Shown here: positions 8,900-18,698 of the stretch, piece by piece | Position numbering within the stretch: the stretch's first letter is position 1 | Layout: each line of letters starts with the position of its first letter | Notes under the pieces: model-generated | What the model saw: only the letters and a program-made list of their open reading frames with translations | Databases searched by the model: none | Told to the model about the DNA's origin: nothing | Made by a program: the position numbers and the translations under genes | Source: DATFNI01 sp963712305 | Lineage (GTDB): Bacteria; Bacteroidota; Rhodothermia; Balneolales; DATFMH01 | Direction of reading: 5' to 3' | NCBI GenBank assembly: GCA_963712305.1 | Contig: CAVQHI010000005.1 | Coordinates: 186,001-250,000 of the forward strand | Length of the DNA stretch: 64,000 bases

Positions 8900-9504
8900 A
8901 TGCTTCTCACTTCTGAAAATCTGGAACGCGCCATTGAAGAATTGGCACGTCTGCCTGGAACCGGTCGAAAATCGGCTCAGCGCATTGCCATGCATCTGCT
9001 TAAGCAAGATGAGAAGCAGGTCCGTAAGCTGGCCCAGGCACTGATCGACCTGAAAACATCCATCAAGCACTGCTCCATTTGTTTCAATATCACGGATGAG
9101 GATCCATGTCCCATTTGCCGGAGCGCCAAGCGAAACAATGGTACCATATGTGTTGTTGAGGATGTACGAGATGTTTACGCGATCGAGAAGACCAATGAAT
9201 TTCACGGACGTTACCACGTTCTCGGCGGGGTAATTTCTCCACTTGAAGATATTGGCCCCAACGACATCCGGGTAAAGGAACTCTGACTCGTATTCAATCG
9301 GAAGACGAAGATGTTCAGGAGATTATCCTCGCGCTCAATCCCGATGCTGAAGGAGAAGCGACATCCTACTATATTCATAAGCTGCTGAAGCCGTATGAGG
9401 TCAAGATAACACGGATCGCACACGGTATCCCAATGGGAACAGAACTCGAGTATATTGATGAAGCCACTCTGACCCGGGCGTTTAATGGACGATCACCCTT
9501 CTGA
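8900..9504 (+). CDS. recR: Recombination mediator RecR, interrupted by a -1 frameshift
   Basis: The first frame (8900-9286) encodes the helix-hairpin-helix (LPGTGRKSAQRIA), the C4 zinc finger (C58, C61, C70, C73) and half of the Toprim domain, then stops at TGA 9284-9286. The remaining Toprim sequence (ILALNPDAEGEATSYY, then RIAHGIPMGTELEYIDEATL) continues in the -1 frame from 9283 to a stop at 9502-9504. Joining at GAACTC/CTGACT restores a RecR of the usual length (about 200 residues), as if one base were missing. I see no slippery heptamer, so a sequencing error or a recent single-base deletion is likelier than programmed frameshifting. RecR works with RecO and RecF to load RecA at gaps. 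Confidence 0.85.
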
Positions 9505-9766
9505 TCGGGGATTTAAGGGATTGACTGGATTATTGGATTACGATCATATCCAAAGAATCAATCTTTCACAGGTCTTTACGCCAATTTTTCCTCTTGGGAG
9601 AATGTGGGAGTGGGTTAAATGGTGCTGAAAGATTTGGGAATTGCTCTTGAAGCATCGTAACTGAAATTCCATCATCTCACTCTTTCCCCGCCTTACAACC
9701 TATGGGTATAATGGATATATTCTCTGTCAAACCTTATTCGTAAACAGATCCAACGTTATTGCCCTC

Positions 9767-12700
9767 ATGGACTTCAAGAAAGGCTGCCTCGTTACTATTC
9801 TGATCTTTACCGTCGTTTTCGGTGTCAATGCACAGACATCGCAACGCTGGCAACAACATGCATCTTATAAGATGAAAGTTTCTCTGGATGTCCATACGAA
9901 CCGGTTCAAGGGCACACAGAAGCTTGTTTATACTAACAATTCGCCCGATACGCTCCGCAAAGTTTTCTACCACCTCTATCTCAATGCCTTTCAGCCGGGT
10001 AGTATGATGGATGTGAGATCACGAACCATCGTTGATCCCGACCCAAGAGTTGGAGATCGAATTGAACATCTCACTCCCGATCAGATCGGTTATGAACATA
10101 TCCAAAACCTGTCGCAGGATGGGGAATCGCTGAGATACTCGGTACATGGCACAATCCTGGAAGTGACTCTCGATCATCCTATAATGCCACATTCCAAAAG
10201 CGTATTTGATATGCGATTCTCCGGGCAGGTTCCCATTCAGATCAGACGAACAGGCCGGGACAACCGGGAAGGTGTGCGGTATTCGATGACACAATGGTAT
10301 CCCAAAATGGCTGAGTATGACTACCAGGGATGGCATGCCGATCCGTACATTGGACGTGAATTTTACGGTGTATGGGGCGACTTTGATGTCCGTATTACGA
10401 TCGATTCGTCATACACTGTCGGCGGAACGGGATACCTCATGAATCCTCAGGAGGTGGGCCACGGTTACCAGAATCCATCTAAACCGTTAGTCCGATCCGA
10501 CTCATCCATCATCACCTGGCATTTTTATGCTCCCAAGGTACATGATTTTGCATGGGCTGCTGATCCCGGTTACACGCACGAAACGTACAAGGTTCCTGAC
10601 GGACCTACTGTGCATTTGCTGTATCTCAAAGGACCCCACACTAAAAACTGGTCTAAGTTCGGTTCATATGTTGTAAAAGCCATTGAATATTATGATGATC
10701 ATTATGGCAAATATCCTTACAAACAATACAGTGTGATACAGGGCGGCGACGGCGGTATGGAATACCCGATGTGCACCCTGATAACCGGCTGGCGATCGTT
10801 AGGCAGTCTGGTCGGAACCATGGCTCACGAACTCGCGCATCAGTGGTTTTATGGCATGATGGGTAGTAATGAGACCTACTATGCGTGGATGGACGAGGGA
10901 TTTGCAACTTACACTTCAACCTATGCTACCCAAAAACTTTTTAACAAAAAGGGATTCGCACTCGGAGGCTCCTATTACAATTATATGTTCCTTCATCAGC
11001 AGGGACTCGAAGAACCGATGATCACGCCAGCAGATCATTACCAGACAAATACGGCCTATGAGATGGCCTCGTATTCAAAAGGCTCACTTTTTTTAGAGCA
11101 ACTGGGATATATCATCGGTCAGAGCAATCTGGATCAGACATTCAAACAGTATTATGCAACCTGGAGATATCGGCATCCCGGTCCGAATGATTTTATTCGT
11201 GTGGCCGAAAAAGTAAGCGGACTCGAGCTCGACTGGTATCGCCAGTACTGGATCAATTCAACAAAGACAATCGATTATGCTATTGATCATGTACAAACCG
11301 TCGGAGATAGTGTTCGGGTCACTTTAAAAAATTATGGAAGCATGATGATGCCGGTGGATATCCTGGTGACATATAACGACGGGTCCCAGGAATTTTATTA
11401 TGTCCCACTCCGCATCATGCTGGGGGATAAACCGGATGAATTCCCCTACATCCCAAGAGATATTCTCCCAGACTGGCCTTGGGTCAATCCGACTTATTCG
11501 TTCACCATTCCAAAATACCGGGGAGTACGCCGGATCGATCTCGACCCGACAATGCGCATGGCTGATGTAAACCGGATGAACAATACGTGGCCCTTCCCGC
11601 TTAATGTATCATTCATGAAGCCTCTTTCTCCATCCTGGACGCAATATAATGCTACCTGGCGTCCTGCACTTTGGTACGGCCAAAAATCGGGTATCCGGAT
11701 GGGTGCTGTTGCAGAGGGAACGTATCTTTTTGGTAATAAGCATCTAAATACCAGTTTTTTTCTGACGAGTGGCCCTCTCGACAACTATAAAGCAAAAAAT
11801 CTGGATATCGACTATAATCTCAACTATGAAGATTTAGCTCCGTTTCTTGGATATAATGCAACGTGGAATATTGATCTTAAGCGATATTACGGCATATTTC
11901 AGGAACAGGTTGGTATCCGAAAAGAATTAAACAAATATGGAATTCTTTCACCCACTCATCAATATCTGACAGTCGATCTGTTCCACCAGGCAAAGACCGC
12001 AGATCGGATGGTAGGTTTATATCAGCCCTGGCAACGGGGTAGTACTATGGGACTTCGTGCCATTTACTCTTATTCTGATAATCATAATAACAATATCAAC
12101 CTGGCAGCACAGGCAGCTTCGTCTGGTGGAAGCTACGGAGCCAACTCATTACAGCTTAATGCATCAAAAATTCTTCATCCGGACAAACAGGTCAGGACCC
12201 GGTTGTCAGTGATGGTGTTCAGCGGATCCCGATCATTACCCATTCAGTTCCGACAACCCGTTTCAAGGGCTTCGCTTGATCAGCTTTGGCACGATCCAAC
12301 ATTTACTGCCGTCTACAATATTGATTCCTGGTTGGGAGAGAAGGCCCATTTGCTTCCGGCATCGGGAAATGCGCTCATGGGATATGGTCTTCAGGGAATT
12401 GGTTCACCTGATATCTCAGGTAATAATGCCTTTTCACTATCAGTATGGAACACGTGGACACCGATCCAGGATCGCAGAAATGCTCTCCATTATGCTTCCC
12501 TCGAATTATTTGGAGGAATTGGTAAAAGCTGGAATAACCGTTTCTTTAACAATTTTCCTGATCTGTTGAGTAATGGAAAGGGAGCTCTTTTGGCCAGCAT
12601 CGGAGGCGGTGTTTCCTATGATATAGGGAAAATACCCAAGTTAGAAAAGTGGTCTGCACAAAGCCGGCTCTTGCAAAACCTTTCTATTCAACTCAGAATG

Positions 12701-12778
12701 CCCGTTTATCTGAAGGGCCTCCAAAACCATAATGACTGGGAACCACGATTTGTATTGGGCATTAGCAAGGGACTATGA
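9767..12778 (+). CDS. M1 family metallopeptidase with signal peptide and long beta-rich C-terminal region
   Basis: A 1003-residue exported aminopeptidase-like protein. A signal peptide (about 1-22, ending VNAQ) precedes the M1 N-terminal saddle domain and the catalytic domain. The zinc motif is H354-E-L-A-H358 with the third ligand E377 (YAWMDEGFATY), giving HExxH-x18-E. The gluzincin domain ends near residue 500. After a beta-sandwich-like stretch, residues about 640-1003 show alternating polar and aromatic strands (for example KNLDIDYNLNYEDL, TMGLRAIYSYSDN, SLELFGGIGKSW). These resemble an outer-membrane barrel or adhesin-like domain; that part is inference. The gene stands alone between recR and the sigma-factor cassette. 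Confidence 0.88.
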   Translation: MDFKKGCLVTILIFTVVFGVNAQTSQRWQQHASYKMKVSLDVHTNRFKGTQKLVYTNNSPDTLRKVFYHLYLNAFQPGSMMDVRSRTIVDPDPRVGDRIEHLTPDQIGYEHIQNLSQDGESLRYSVHGTILEVTLDHPIMPHSKSVFDMRFSGQVPIQIRRTGRDNREGVRYSMTQWYPKMAEYDYQGWHADPYIGREFYGVWGDFDVRITIDSSYTVGGTGYLMNPQEVGHGYQNPSKPLVRSDSSIITWHFYAPKVHDFAWAADPGYTHETYKVPDGPTVHLLYLKGPHTKNWSKFGSYVVKAIEYYDDHYGKYPYKQYSVIQGGDGGMEYPMCTLITGWRSLGSLVGTMAHELAHQWFYGMMGSNETYYAWMDEGFATYTSTYATQKLFNKKGFALGGSYYNYMFLHQQGLEEPMITPADHYQTNTAYEMASYSKGSLFLEQLGYIIGQSNLDQTFKQYYATWRYRHPGPNDFIRVAEKVSGLELDWYRQYWINSTKTIDYAIDHVQTVGDSVRVTLKNYGSMMMPVDILVTYNDGSQEFYYVPLRIMLGDKPDEFPYIPRDILPDWPWVNPTYSFTIPKYRGVRRIDLDPTMRMADVNRMNNTWPFPLNVSFMKPLSPSWTQYNATWRPALWYGQKSGIRMGAVAEGTYLFGNKHLNTSFFLTSGPLDNYKAKNLDIDYNLNYEDLAPFLGYNATWNIDLKRYYGIFQEQVGIRKELNKYGILSPTHQYLTVDLFHQAKTADRMVGLYQPWQRGSTMGLRAIYSYSDNHNNNINLAAQAASSGGSYGANSLQLNASKILHPDKQVRTRLSVMVFSGSRSLPIQFRQPVSRASLDQLWHDPTFTAVYNIDSWLGEKAHLLPASGNALMGYGLQGIGSPDISGNNAFSLSVWNTWTPIQDRRNALHYASLELFGGIGKSWNNRFFNNFPDLLSNGKGALLASIGGGVSYDIGKIPKLEKWSAQSRLLQNLSIQLRMPVYLKGLQNHNDWEPRFVLGISKGL

Positions 12779-13103
12779 TATGGAATATCTTGTTTCAAGA
12801 TCTCCTGATGAAAATATTCAGGATGACAAGCAAAGACTATTTGATTTATTGAGGGCAAACTAAGTTCAAAGGATTAGTCCTTGTAACAACACAAGCTGTT
12901 ACTGATTTTGTCGATAACCCTGGCAAACTGATAGAATCCAAAAATCAGTTTAATTTCGAGTTGTCCCAACATATGTGCTTATGCAGATTGTATGAATGGG
13001 TAAAATTGTTCTGTAAGCGTAATCTGAATATCTATATGAAATGATCGGTCTCGTTTCCATTGAGTGGATCATACTTAGCCTGGCTTTATCCCTGTCTGCA
13101 GAC
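12779..13103. other. Gene-poor gap between the M1 peptidase and the ECF sigma factor
   Basis: About 325 bp with no convincing gene. A 27-codon open frame starts at 12780 immediately after the peptidase stop codon but has no recognisable product. A weak hairpin (TCCTGA...TCAGGA around 12807-12830) could end the upstream transcript. The rest should contain the promoter of the sigma-factor cassette, but I cannot identify one with confidence. Confidence 0.5.
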
Positions 13104-13640
13104 ATGGACAATCCGGATTTGGCGAGGCGCATCCGGGATGGTGACAAACGGGCATTTCAGGCATTCTTTGAACAACATCACAGGGCATTGTACCTCATGT
13201 TAGTTCGCAGAGGTGTCGAGCCGCAGATGGCAGAAGACATCATCCAGAATGCTTTCCTTTTGATCTGGGAACGACGCGAAAAAATCGATCCAGAGAAATC
13301 ACTGAGGGCTTACCTGTTCCAGATCGGTTATTCACGTGCTCTCAATCATTTCCGCGATACAAAAAAATTCAACTACTCCGATGAAACGCCGGAACGAACT
13401 GAAAAAGACGATCCCGGGAAGATTACTGAGCAAAACCAGATTAGGGAAGAAATTGACCTGGCGATTTCACGGCTTCCCGAAAAGCGGCGTCAGGTATTTG
13501 AATTATGCTTCATGTCGGGGCTAACCTACCGGGAAACGGCCGAAATGCTCAACATTAGCATCAAAACGGTCGAAAACCATATGACATTAGCTCTTAAAGA
13601 CTTGAGAGAATCTCTCCAGCAACTTAAAGCCGATCTCTGA
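13104..13640 (+). CDS. ECF-type RNA polymerase sigma factor (sigma-70 family)
   Basis: A 178-residue sigma factor from the ATG at 13104; an in-frame ATG at 13041 would add an atypical hydrophobic leader and is disfavoured. Region 2 is visible as DGDKRAFQAFFEQHHRALY...AEDIIQNAFLLIWERR, and region 4 as the helix-turn-helix LTYRETAEMLNISIKTVENHM. This Bacteroidota-type arrangement is usually paired with a FecR anti-sigma factor and a TonB-dependent receptor. Both are found downstream at 14760 and 15734, with a lipoprotein gene in between. It probably directs transcription of that receptor and its partners in response to the receptor's ligand. Confidence 0.92.
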   Translation: MDNPDLARRIRDGDKRAFQAFFEQHHRALYLMLVRRGVEPQMAEDIIQNAFLLIWERREKIDPEKSLRAYLFQIGYSRALNHFRDTKKFNYSDETPERTEKDDPGKITEQNQIREEIDLAISRLPEKRRQVFELCFMSGLTYRETAEMLNISIKTVENHMTLALKDLRESLQQLKADL

Positions 13641-13741
13641 CTTTTTTGTTCCTTGATTAGGGGTGTTACTTCCGCTCATGTGTACAAGTAGTAGACACGG
13701 GAAAAAACATCCCTGAAAAATTATAACGAATGAGGAATATC

Positions 13742-14671
13742 ATGAAATCACGCAACCCCATAACATTATTTCACGGAGGACTGGCGGCTCTTCTAATAGC
13801 GGGCGCCACATTGAGCGGATGTACTGAAAATGCATCGGTTCAGACGCCAAACGAACAAGATGTTCAGGCAGCTAGCGAGGTAATGGCATCCACACTCTCA
13901 GATCAGGAGGATGGAGTGATGGCCAGCATGTATGATGCAACATCTGCAGCCACATCTACCGGCTTACAACCAATGGCAGCACCAGCCAGCGGACTCGAGA
14001 CCTACTCCACAGCCTCCGGTCCAAATGGTCCGATGCACGGACGGTCACGCAATTATACATACACTTATGATCCTGCAACAGGTATCCATCATATTACATT
14101 TACTCGTGATATGACGACCATGAACTTCGAAAAAACACTGAGTGCGGATCTTCAATTTATTTACTGCGACTCACTTGGCAATTTCGTTGAGCACCCACGC
14201 CAGGATGGTTTCCAAAGTCTTGGATCTGTTCATTTCATTGGCCAAAAGGATGGCTCCGTTCAGGGTACACGCCGGAATTCCACGTTTACACGTACCGATA
14301 CCCTGTTTTACACAAACCTCCAGCAAAGTTCTGATGCCATTACAATCAATGGTAATCATTATGGTGAAGGCGACATGACTGTCAATCGAATGAGCGGCAC
14401 TTCGATCGAACGCAAGTACAAAGTATCGCTCGAATTCACGGATGTCACAATTGCAAAATCATCCATAATCAATCAGGATCTTGAACAAGGTGTTACAGGA
14501 ACACTCACATATGATGTCTACATTTATCACGATGTGAATGGTAATACAACGGAAAATACTCTTTCAGGTACAGTTGTCATGACTGGCGACGGCACCGCCT
14601 TACTGAGATTTAAAGGATGGCGACCCCAGTATCTGATCCAACTTACCACAGGGGAAATAACGCAACAATAA
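13742..14671 (+). CDS. Lipoprotein of unknown function inside a sigma/anti-sigma cassette
   Basis: A 309-residue protein starting at ATG 13742, which has a GAGGA ribosome-binding site at 13732-13736; an ATG at 13730 is also in frame. The lipoprotein signal ends in the lipobox LSGC, so Cys27 would be lipidated. The mature protein begins with a low-complexity A/S/T/Q-rich stretch of about 80 residues. A beta-strand-rich domain with many T, N and Y residues follows (for example YTYTYDPATGIHHITFTRDM). No known family is recognised. Its place between the ECF sigma factor and FecR suggests that it belongs to the same regulon, perhaps as a surface ligand-binding partner; that is inference. Confidence 0.78.
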   Translation: MKSRNPITLFHGGLAALLIAGATLSGCTENASVQTPNEQDVQAASEVMASTLSDQEDGVMASMYDATSAATSTGLQPMAAPASGLETYSTASGPNGPMHGRSRNYTYTYDPATGIHHITFTRDMTTMNFEKTLSADLQFIYCDSLGNFVEHPRQDGFQSLGSVHFIGQKDGSVQGTRRNSTFTRTDTLFYTNLQQSSDAITINGNHYGEGDMTVNRMSGTSIERKYKVSLEFTDVTIAKSSIINQDLEQGVTGTLTYDVYIYHDVNGNTTENTLSGTVVMTGDGTALLRFKGWRPQYLIQLTTGEITQQ

Positions 14672-14759
14672 AACCCGGGTAAGTCAACCAGCAGATAGGC
14701 AGGATCCAATGGCGGCGGATCCTGCCAGCTTATCATCACAACCTTTTTCTTACTGAGCT

Positions 14760-15725
14760 ATGAGTGCAAAACAAAATATCAACCCTGATCAACAACTCGC
14801 AAGAGCATTGGGAGAGTACGTTGCATCAGGTTTTGCACCGGCCAGACGACCTGATGATCCATTGGCAGCATACCTTATCGATTACCGGGAAACCACTCTG
14901 GATCACACTACTTTCCCGGACTCCACCCGCCTCTGGAACAGAATTCAATCCGGTATTGAACCTGCTGTTATTCACCCCATCTGGTACAGAACGTCTGTTT
15001 TCCGCTATGCTGTTGCAGCAATCATTATTATAGCGGCTATTACTCTCACTTATCTTTTCAGATCTGCGCCTGCGACTACCGGACTTGTGGCACAATCCCA
15101 GGAATTAATCAAAACCTACACAACGCCCGATGGAAGTACCGTTACCCTGCGTCCCCACTCAAAACTCTTCCTTATATCAAGTAACACCAAAGAAGAAACC
15201 TACAGTCTGGATGGTGAAGGTTATTTTGACGTAAATCATAATCCCGATCGTGTATTCAAGGTTGAAGCCGGAGCAGGAATCATCCAGGATATTGGTACTC
15301 AATTCGATGTAAGTAACTGGGGCGATTTGGTTCAGGTATATTTGGAACAAGGTTCCATAGCTTTTTCAAATAAAGAAACCGGTGGAAAAGTCATCCTGAA
15401 GCCGGGTGAATATTCGGCTATCACAAAAGACGGGCAACCGAGCAAGCCGGTTACAAAACCTAATGATGATGCTACCGACTGGATGCAGCATCAAATGATA
15501 TTTAACAGCCGTTCCTTACATTATGTATTCAACGAGCTTGAACAGCAGTATCAAATTAAACTGCGTGTGGCTCCGGGTGCGGACAGCTTACTAAACGAAA
15601 CACTGAGCGGCCGCGTCCAACTCGATTCCGTCTGGCAGAGTCTCGATGGCCTTGGTCTTGTGTTGGGCGGACATTTTGTCAAGACAGGCGATCGTACGTA
15701 TCAGTTCACGTCTAAACATCCCTGA
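14760..15725 (+). CDS. FecR family anti-sigma factor
   Basis: A 321-residue inner-membrane regulator. About 80 cytoplasmic residues precede one transmembrane helix at about 83-100 (YAVAAIIIIAAITLTYLF). The periplasmic FecR domain follows: YTTPDGSTVTLRPHSKL, SLDGEGYFDV and VEAGAGIIQDIGTQFDVSNW. It ends with an STN-like DUF4974 domain (SLHYVFNELEQQYQIKL ... LSGRVQLDSVWQSLDGL). FecR proteins hold and activate ECF sigma factors when the partner TonB-dependent receptor binds its ligand. The gene lies eight bases before that receptor, so the two are almost certainly co-transcribed. Confidence 0.93.
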   Translation: MSAKQNINPDQQLARALGEYVASGFAPARRPDDPLAAYLIDYRETTLDHTTFPDSTRLWNRIQSGIEPAVIHPIWYRTSVFRYAVAAIIIIAAITLTYLFRSAPATTGLVAQSQELIKTYTTPDGSTVTLRPHSKLFLISSNTKEETYSLDGEGYFDVNHNPDRVFKVEAGAGIIQDIGTQFDVSNWGDLVQVYLEQGSIAFSNKETGGKVILKPGEYSAITKDGQPSKPVTKPNDDATDWMQHQMIFNSRSLHYVFNELEQQYQIKLRVAPGADSLLNETLSGRVQLDSVWQSLDGLGLVLGGHFVKTGDRTYQFTSKHP

Positions 15726-15733
15726 GAAACCGG

Positions 15734-18370
15734 ATGAAAAATAGATATCTGTTATTTCTCTTACTCCTGATATGTGCCTGTGCAAAACCTCTCCGGGCGC
15801 AATACAGCTCTGCCGGACAGGTATCACTTCGGTCTGTAATTCACACGATTGAATCACAGACCGATTATCGTTTTCTGTACCGGGATGCTCTTGTATCTGA
15901 TGTCACTATTCCATCACAGGCAAGCGTTCATGCCTACATCCCGAAACTTGACTCGTTGCTTGAGCACCACCAAATCGGAGTTAAGGTCGATCAGGATCGC
16001 AAGCAAATTTTCCTTTACCAGGAATCACGAAATACCCCTGTTAGAGAAAGTATGCTGAGCGGTCATGTGGTTGATGCCGAGACGGGTGCACGTCTGCCCT
16101 TTGCCACTATTTCCTGGATCGAAAAAGGATCGGTAACAGGAACGAGTACGGATCAAAATGGAAATTTTATCATTCGCGAGTCGGCAAAATCAGCTGATGC
16201 GGCGCGAACTCTTTCAGTTTCATATATCGGGTATCAGAAACAAACGATCGACTGGTCCCCGTCAAATACCCCATCTGCCGATCTCACGATCCGCCTTCAG
16301 CCCAATGCTTATACGGGCAATGAAGTTATCATCACCGGGAACCAGTTTTATCGCTCCTACCCTGATGAATTTTCAAAATTCCTGAGACTCGGCACATTCT
16401 CACCTGTGGGAGAAACGAGTACCATTCGGGCTCTGCAGGAATTTCCTTCAGTTTCCTTAAACGCCGGACTCATAAACGGTTTACATGTACGGGGCAGCGA
16501 CTCTGATGGCCTGAGAGTATCGCTTGACGGCGCCACAGTGTATGATCAAAGCCATCTCTTTGGACTTTTGGATGTGTTCAACAGCGATGTCATGCAGACT
16601 GTCGGATTTCACTACGATATTACACCCGCAGAATATGAAGGCGCACTCGGTGGCACGTTGCAACTGCTGACCAGAACCGGCTCTCAGCAGAATTATTCGG
16701 CAACAACGGGTATGAGTAACACAAGCTACAAGGGAACCGTACAGGGACCATTATTCGATGGCAAGGGCAGTTTTTTGCTCTCCGGTCGCCACTCATGGAT
16801 GAACAGTTTGACCTGGTTCAATAATCCGGAACTGATTAGCTGGGGCTTAAACATCGACAGGCCGAGAAGTGACTTCCCTGATAATACCGAGACGTTAACA
16901 TCAAAAGCTGTTTTCCCCGGAACACCGGATGCCTCCTTCTTTGATCTGCACGGTAAATTCCAATACGAAACCAATAAGGGTACCCGATTTACCCTCAGCG
17001 GCTACGTTGGCGGTGATTTCACGAATCAGCCGGAGCAATATTATACAATCGCGGGTACCTCGAGAAGGCTGATTGAGCGATTTCGCCTCAAGGACGCTAA
17101 TACGGCTAATAATTGGGGAAATGACATCCTGAGTTTTAAAGTGGATCAGCCATTGCCAAACAATGGATTCAGTCACACAACCCTGGCGTACAGCTATTAT
17201 CACAACTGGTACTCCAAAGATAATTTCCTGTATTTCTACAGAACCAAGACTGACCGGCTCCGCTTTTTTCAGAGCCCGTTCAGCAGTAAAAATCAGCTCA
17301 CCGATTTTAAATTCGACCAGTTGTTTGAAATAGCGGCCCCTTTTAACGGCTTATGGTCGACGGGACTCACCTATCACAACTACCAAATCCTTTATGAAGA
17401 AGCATCGATAAATTTCCCTGGATACGGCAAGAATTTTACCAGCAACGAGCTGGATGCTTACCTCCAGTACGACCAGCAGCAGTGGAATGACTTGCACCTG
17501 CATCTGGGTGGACGTTTGATATACTATAGCGATGGCGATTTCCTGCGTTTCTCGCCCAGGATTAAAATGACCTTCCTTCCCAGGAAACCCGTTTCCATTG
17601 GATTGGGATACAGCCGTAACTACCAGTTTTTGCACCGTCTGACGATCAACCACGCCTCGAGTGCTGATATCTGGGTTCCAACAACCAAAAATGAACCGCC
17701 GTCATCCGTCGACTACTGGAGTTCAGGTATCTATGTTCACGCATCTCCCAAAACATACCTGCAGGTTGAAGCTTACATTAAGAATTATCAGAACCTCAGG
17801 GTTGAGAATTTACAATATGCGGTATTAATTCAGCAACCCGTCAATACTCCCTGGTTTTATCAGAATTCCGGGCGGGCAAGTGGTATTGAGTTTGCCCTGC
17901 AACAACACATAGGTCCGGTTTTGTGGAGTGGCTCATACACGTTATCTCACATGGATTTAAAGAACGAAGGTTCAACGGGTGCCGGCTGGTATCCGGCCGA
18001 GTGGGACCGAACACATTCTGTGACGACAGGTTTGCAGGTTCCGGTCATCAAGGGATTGACCGCCTTTGTAAATGCCATGTTCGCCAGCGGATCCGCCAAC
18101 CAACTTCACCAGTACGACAGTACAGAACCCGGGCGTTTAGATCCGTATTATCGTGTGGATGCCAGCATCACCTATCACCGGAATGTCGGCATCAGCCGAT
18201 GGGACTTCACCTTGTCATTCTACAATATTTTGGACAGATCAAACGTGTGGTATCGGGACCGGTTTCTGGTTGTAGATAATTCGACCTGTATCCCGGATCT
18301 TCAGTATTTGCCTGCCGACGTGTACGATCTGGGTTTCCAGCCTGCGTTTACTCTGAGTGTAACCTTTTGA
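15734..18370 (+). CDS. TonB-dependent receptor with STN signalling domain and carboxypeptidase-like domain
   Basis: An 878-residue outer-membrane receptor. After the signal peptide (about 1-23, ending RAQ) comes an STN/secretin-like domain (VSLRSVIHTIESQTDYRFLY). A carboxypeptidase-D regulatory-like fold follows at about 107-190 (LSGHVVDAETGARLPFATI ... SYIGYQKQTI). The plug then has IRALQEFPSVS and LHVRGSDSDGLRVSLDG, and the beta-barrel ends in the aromatic FTLSVTF. The STN domain marks it as a transducer that signals to FecR (14760) and the ECF sigma factor (13104). The transported ligand is not evident; no siderophore or polysaccharide genes are adjacent. Confidence 0.93.
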   Translation: MKNRYLLFLLLLICACAKPLRAQYSSAGQVSLRSVIHTIESQTDYRFLYRDALVSDVTIPSQASVHAYIPKLDSLLEHHQIGVKVDQDRKQIFLYQESRNTPVRESMLSGHVVDAETGARLPFATISWIEKGSVTGTSTDQNGNFIIRESAKSADAARTLSVSYIGYQKQTIDWSPSNTPSADLTIRLQPNAYTGNEVIITGNQFYRSYPDEFSKFLRLGTFSPVGETSTIRALQEFPSVSLNAGLINGLHVRGSDSDGLRVSLDGATVYDQSHLFGLLDVFNSDVMQTVGFHYDITPAEYEGALGGTLQLLTRTGSQQNYSATTGMSNTSYKGTVQGPLFDGKGSFLLSGRHSWMNSLTWFNNPELISWGLNIDRPRSDFPDNTETLTSKAVFPGTPDASFFDLHGKFQYETNKGTRFTLSGYVGGDFTNQPEQYYTIAGTSRRLIERFRLKDANTANNWGNDILSFKVDQPLPNNGFSHTTLAYSYYHNWYSKDNFLYFYRTKTDRLRFFQSPFSSKNQLTDFKFDQLFEIAAPFNGLWSTGLTYHNYQILYEEASINFPGYGKNFTSNELDAYLQYDQQQWNDLHLHLGGRLIYYSDGDFLRFSPRIKMTFLPRKPVSIGLGYSRNYQFLHRLTINHASSADIWVPTTKNEPPSSVDYWSSGIYVHASPKTYLQVEAYIKNYQNLRVENLQYAVLIQQPVNTPWFYQNSGRASGIEFALQQHIGPVLWSGSYTLSHMDLKNEGSTGAGWYPAEWDRTHSVTTGLQVPVIKGLTAFVNAMFASGSANQLHQYDSTEPGRLDPYYRVDASITYHRNVGISRWDFTLSFYNILDRSNVWYRDRFLVVDNSTCIPDLQYLPADVYDLGFQPAFTLSVTF

Positions 18371-18435
18371 TACAGAACATTTCGCTGCCTTAAGAAGTAG
18401 TTCTGAAGCCCTGGGTAGCACCTGCGTTCATAAGT

Positions 18436-18651
18436 AACGTGAGTTCGAGATAAGATTCGAAAAAAGCCTACAGTGTCATTTCGAGCGACGCGAAGCGAGC
18501 CGAGAAATCTATATTGGCTGTTAGCGTAACCCACATTAAGTGTCTTTTTCAGCGATTCTGAGCAGGTTAGATTTCTCGATCCCGATGTCACGGGAAAATG
18601 ACATTAGTAGTGTTCCCATGTTTGTGTTTCGTCTTATCTCGAACTCACGTT
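18436..18651. mobile_element. MITE-like element, copy 1 (19-bp perfect terminal inverted repeats)
   Basis: The left end AACGTGAGTTCGAGATAAG (18436-18454) and the right end (18633-18651) are exact reverse complements. The same ends recur, diverged, at 18859-19057 and 50289-50445. The 178-bp interior has no open reading frame and holds a second, nested inverted repeat. No transposase is present, so the element would depend on one elsewhere. I could not identify clear target-site duplications. Confidence 0.75.
18474..18603. repeat. Nested imperfect inverted repeat inside MITE-like copy 1
   Basis: TGTCATTT (18474-18481) pairs with AAATGACA (18596-18603), and CGAGAAATCT (18501-18510) pairs with AGATTTCTCG (18569-18578). 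This is the GTCATTTCGAGCG...CGAGAAATCT type of dispersed palindromic repeat that I recognise from many FCB genomes. Its position exactly within the element at 18436-18651 suggests insertion of one repeat into another or a composite unit. Confidence 0.65.
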
Positions 18652-18698
18652 TATTTACTTATCCTGCTAAAGTTAAAGCGTCCTTTTAGCCATCTGCT

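Noticed and set aside
9278..9290. Programmed -1 frameshift in recR
   Set aside because: No X-XXY-YYZ slippery heptamer or clear downstream pseudoknot is visible, and RecR is not known for programmed frameshifting.
9701..9715. Sigma-70 -10 box TATAAT upstream of the M1 peptidase
   Set aside because: The hexamer is present at 9707-9712, but no convincing -35 element is spaced correctly and FCB promoters usually differ, so I did not list it.
12780..12863. 27-codon open frame directly after the M1 peptidase
   Set aside because: It is too short and lacks any supporting motif; it could be chance.
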